DNA of 41,119 nucleotides from CAUJIW01 sp963205175. Lineage in GTDB: Bacteria; Pseudomonadota; Alphaproteobacteria; Sphingomonadales; Sphingomonadaceae. The stretch lies in NCBI GenBank assembly GCA_041060555.1, contig JBEUDS010000029.1; one strand, given 5' to 3'. A model generated the notes under the pieces. The model worked only from the letters and a program-made list of their open reading frames with translations. It ran no database searches and was not told where the DNA came from. This document shows, piece by piece, positions 39,650 to 41,119 of this stretch (position 1 is its first letter; every line of letters begins with the position of its first letter). The translations under genes were made by a program, and so were the position numbers.

Positions 39650-39904
39650 ATGTTGACGTTTCATCATCTCAGGGTGTCGCAATCCGACCGCACCGTATGG
39701 CCGTGCGAGGCGCTGGAGCTTCCCTGCGAACTAGTGCTGCATCAGCGTAACCCCATCACGCCGACGGCGGCCGAGGCCTATCGTCAGCTCCATCCCTCGG
39801 GCACCGCGCCGGTGATCACCGACGGCGCGCTGGTGCTGACTGAGATCGGCGCGATCGTCGAATATCTGTTGGCCCGCGAGGGGGTCATGGCGGGTTGGTG
39901 GTGA
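39650..39904 (+). pseudogene. Truncated glutathione S-transferase fragment fused to foreign sequence
   Basis: The frame gives the thioredoxin-like N-terminal domain of a GST: LTFHHLRVSQSDRTVW, LHPSGTAPVITDGA and LTEIGAIVEYLLA. Homology ends at about 39880 and the frame closes in VMAGWW-stop, so the whole helical C-terminal domain is missing. In another frame, from the same point, the sequence becomes the tail of an MFS transporter. This indicates a deletion that joined two genes. A ribosome site (gggagtg) and ATG remain, so a short product could be made, but it would not be active. Confidence 0.8.
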
Positions 39905-40248
39905 CGCCGGGCTATCAGCTGTTTCAGACGGCCAACAATACAGCCGGGCCAGCGCCGCGCTGTCGGTGCCGGCGGGGCACGGTTGCAGGAGCACTTAACC
40001 TGTCGCGCAACATCGGTTTGATCGCGGGCGCCTGGCTCTTGAGCGCCCTGTTTGCCCTGGGCGTGGGGACGGACGAGTTCGTCCGCGCATCTGAAGTCGC
40101 CATCGCGGCCGGGATGCGGTTAACCTTCCTCCTGGCGGGCGGCTTGATGTTTGGCGTAGTCGGTGTTGTGCTTGTCGGTCAGGTCCGCGGTGCGCGAGCG
40201 CGTTGCCCCCCGTCCACGTCTGTTGCCGGTCTGAATGACCCCGGATAG
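39886..40248 (+). pseudogene. C-terminal fragment of a DHA2-type MFS transporter
   Basis: Residues resembling the last segments of EmrB/QacA-like transporters are visible: LVVTPGYQLFQTANNTA, then TVAGALNLSRNIGLIAGAWL and a further hydrophobic segment (LTFLLAGGLMFGVVGVVL). The stretch between NNTA and GTVAG is scrambled at about 39945-39975, where the expected VPAG appears in a different frame, so a frameshift is likely. The N-terminal ~300 residues are missing and the upstream boundary meets the GST fragment. It is non-functional remnant DNA. Confidence 0.75.
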
Positions 40249-40340
40249 GTGCATTCGGGACGGACATTGCGGCACAATGCCCGCCTGGTCCCATGGTGTA
40301 GGCTGTCAGATGACCATAACGGTCAGCATCAGCGGGGAGT
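40249..40340. other. Short non-coding stretch between MFS and oxidase fragments
   Basis: These 92 bases between two gene relics on opposite strands contain no convincing frame, promoter or hairpin. Confidence 0.3.
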
Positions 40341-40992
40341 TCACGTTGCCAGAGATGGTCGAGCGGGATCGAGGTCCCCAAACGAAAGGCCTTCGGCGAC
40401 AATGTCTGCCGGGCACGGTTCGCATCTGATCCTGCTGGCAAGCAGACGTGCCAATGCAGGCGCGGTTTGAATGCCATAGCCGCCCTGGCCGGCACACCAG
40501 AAAAAGGCCGGCAGCTCGGGATCTGGACCAGCGATGGGGGTCCGGTCCGGCGAGAAGCTTCGCAGTCCTGCCCAGGCGTGTCGGACGCGTTGGACCTTAA
40601 GCGAGGTGGCATTCATCAGGCGATCGATGGCAACGGCGATATCCCACTCCTCCGGCTGGGCATCGCAAGGATCGGAGGGCGTTTCATCTGCCGGTGAGAC
40701 CAGCAGCAAGCCGGCGTCCGGCTTGAAATAAAACTCTTCGTCAATGTCGATCACGAGGGGAAAGGTCTCGATGGCGGTACCGGGTGGAACATCGACCAGT
40801 ACCGCTGTACGCCGCATCGGCTGAACCAATGAACGTGCCTGGCCGGCCAGGGCGGCAATGTGATCGGCCCATGCTCCGGCTGCGTTGACGACAATGCGAC
40901 ACCGCACGGTCTCTTGAGGTAAAGTGAGCTGCCATGTGTCGCTTTGGCGTGTCATTCCCATCACTTGCGCGCGAGTGAGGAAAAGACCGCCC
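40341..40992 (-). pseudogene. FAD-dependent amine/amino-acid oxidase (DAO family), cut by the terminal repeat
   Basis: The minus-strand frame holds the last ~217 residues of a DAO-type flavoenzyme: VRCRIVVNAAGAWAD, RTAVLVDVPPG, FYFKPDAGLLLVSPADET, GLRSFSPDRTPIAGPDP and FFWCAGQGGYGIQTAP. The C-terminal FAD and substrate region is intact, but the N-terminal Rossmann motif is absent. At 40992/40993 the gene meets the 127-bp repeat. The first codons GGLFLTRAQVMG right after it fit the middle of the family, so the repeat sits in the gene. The frame continues into the repeat by chance. Confidence 0.82.
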
Positions 40993-41119
40993 GTTAGCGT
41001 CCGCGCTCGTGGTGTAATTTCCGGTGTAGGCGATGGTGTATTCCGGGGTGGGGCATGCCCCACCCCGGAATGCGGCGTCGCTGGTGGCCACCGGGTTCAT
41101 CGTTATGGTGGAGTTTGCA
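40993..41119. repeat. Right copy of 127-bp terminal inverted repeat (probable IS end)
   Basis: This is the exact reverse complement of bases 1-127, including the 32-bp palindrome at 41040-41071. Here it interrupts the oxidase gene. The inner edge is abrupt, as expected for an inserted element, but there is no second end and hence no target duplication to inspect. Confidence 0.85.

Noticed and set aside
1..41119. The whole window as a single 41-kb transposon with 127-bp ends
   Set aside because: Both ends cut unrelated genes whose remaining halves lie inside the window, and no transposase is present. Two element copies flanking a chromosomal segment explain this better.

Overview
This GC-rich window looks like a complete assembly contig from an alphaproteobacterium. 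The inference rests on FliS/FliD-type flagellar genes beside an ECF sigma factor with a tiny overlapping partner, a TonB-dependent receptor inside an aromatic-degradation island, and the general protein style. A free-living, motile, aromatic-degrading member of the Rhodospirillales/Azospirillaceae or a sphingomonad relative is plausible, but the lineage is not proven. No tRNA, rRNA, CRISPR array or transposase gene was seen.

Both ends carry the same 127-bp sequence in inverted orientation (1-127 and 40993-41119). Identity stops abruptly at its inner edge, and there it cuts a MaoC-like hydratase (left) and a FAD oxidase (right). The simplest reading is that the contig lies between two inverted copies of a longer repeat, probably an insertion sequence, and that the assembler stopped one k-mer inside it.

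Region A (1-7.7 kb) is a tightly overlapping operon of MaoC hydratase, acyl-CoA ligase, GPH/MFS_2 transporter and M55 (DppA-type) aminopeptidase. An opposing Lrp/AsnC regulator follows, then a cytochrome P450 and a secreted P1/DmpA-type peptidase. Together they suggest uptake and breakdown of an acylated or unusual (D- or beta-) peptide. An ArsC-family gene remnant closes the region.

Region B (7.8-17 kb) is flagellar. On the minus strand are flagellin, fliD, fliS, an ECF sigma factor and a 73-aa overlapping protein. On the plus strand are flgD, flgE, an unknown 110-aa protein, flgK and flgL. A symmetric 310-bp control region separates the two directions.

Region C (17-22.3 kb) holds a 5'-truncated DUF885 gene, a fatty-acid-hydroxylase family membrane protein, a secreted EF-hand protein, a secreted Ser/Thr-rich protein, and a two-component system divergent from the latter across a short palindrome.

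Region D (22.3-39.6 kb) is an aromatic-degradation island. It has two copies of one module: a Rieske oxygenase alpha subunit, an uncharacterised small protein of 113 or 123 aa, and an NTF2/SnoaL-like protein. The second copy adds a Rieske ferredoxin and an acetamidase/formamidase. A divergent meta-cleavage operon follows: XylT-like ferredoxin, XylE-type catechol 2,3-dioxygenase, XylG-type dehydrogenase, XylI-type decarboxylase and an HCCA isomerase. Two paralogous AraC regulators, an IclR regulator and a TonB-dependent receptor complete it. An SDR gene in the middle is a deletion-riddled pseudogene.

Region E (39.6-41.1 kb) is a decay zone of GST, MFS and FAD-oxidase fragments running into the right-hand repeat.
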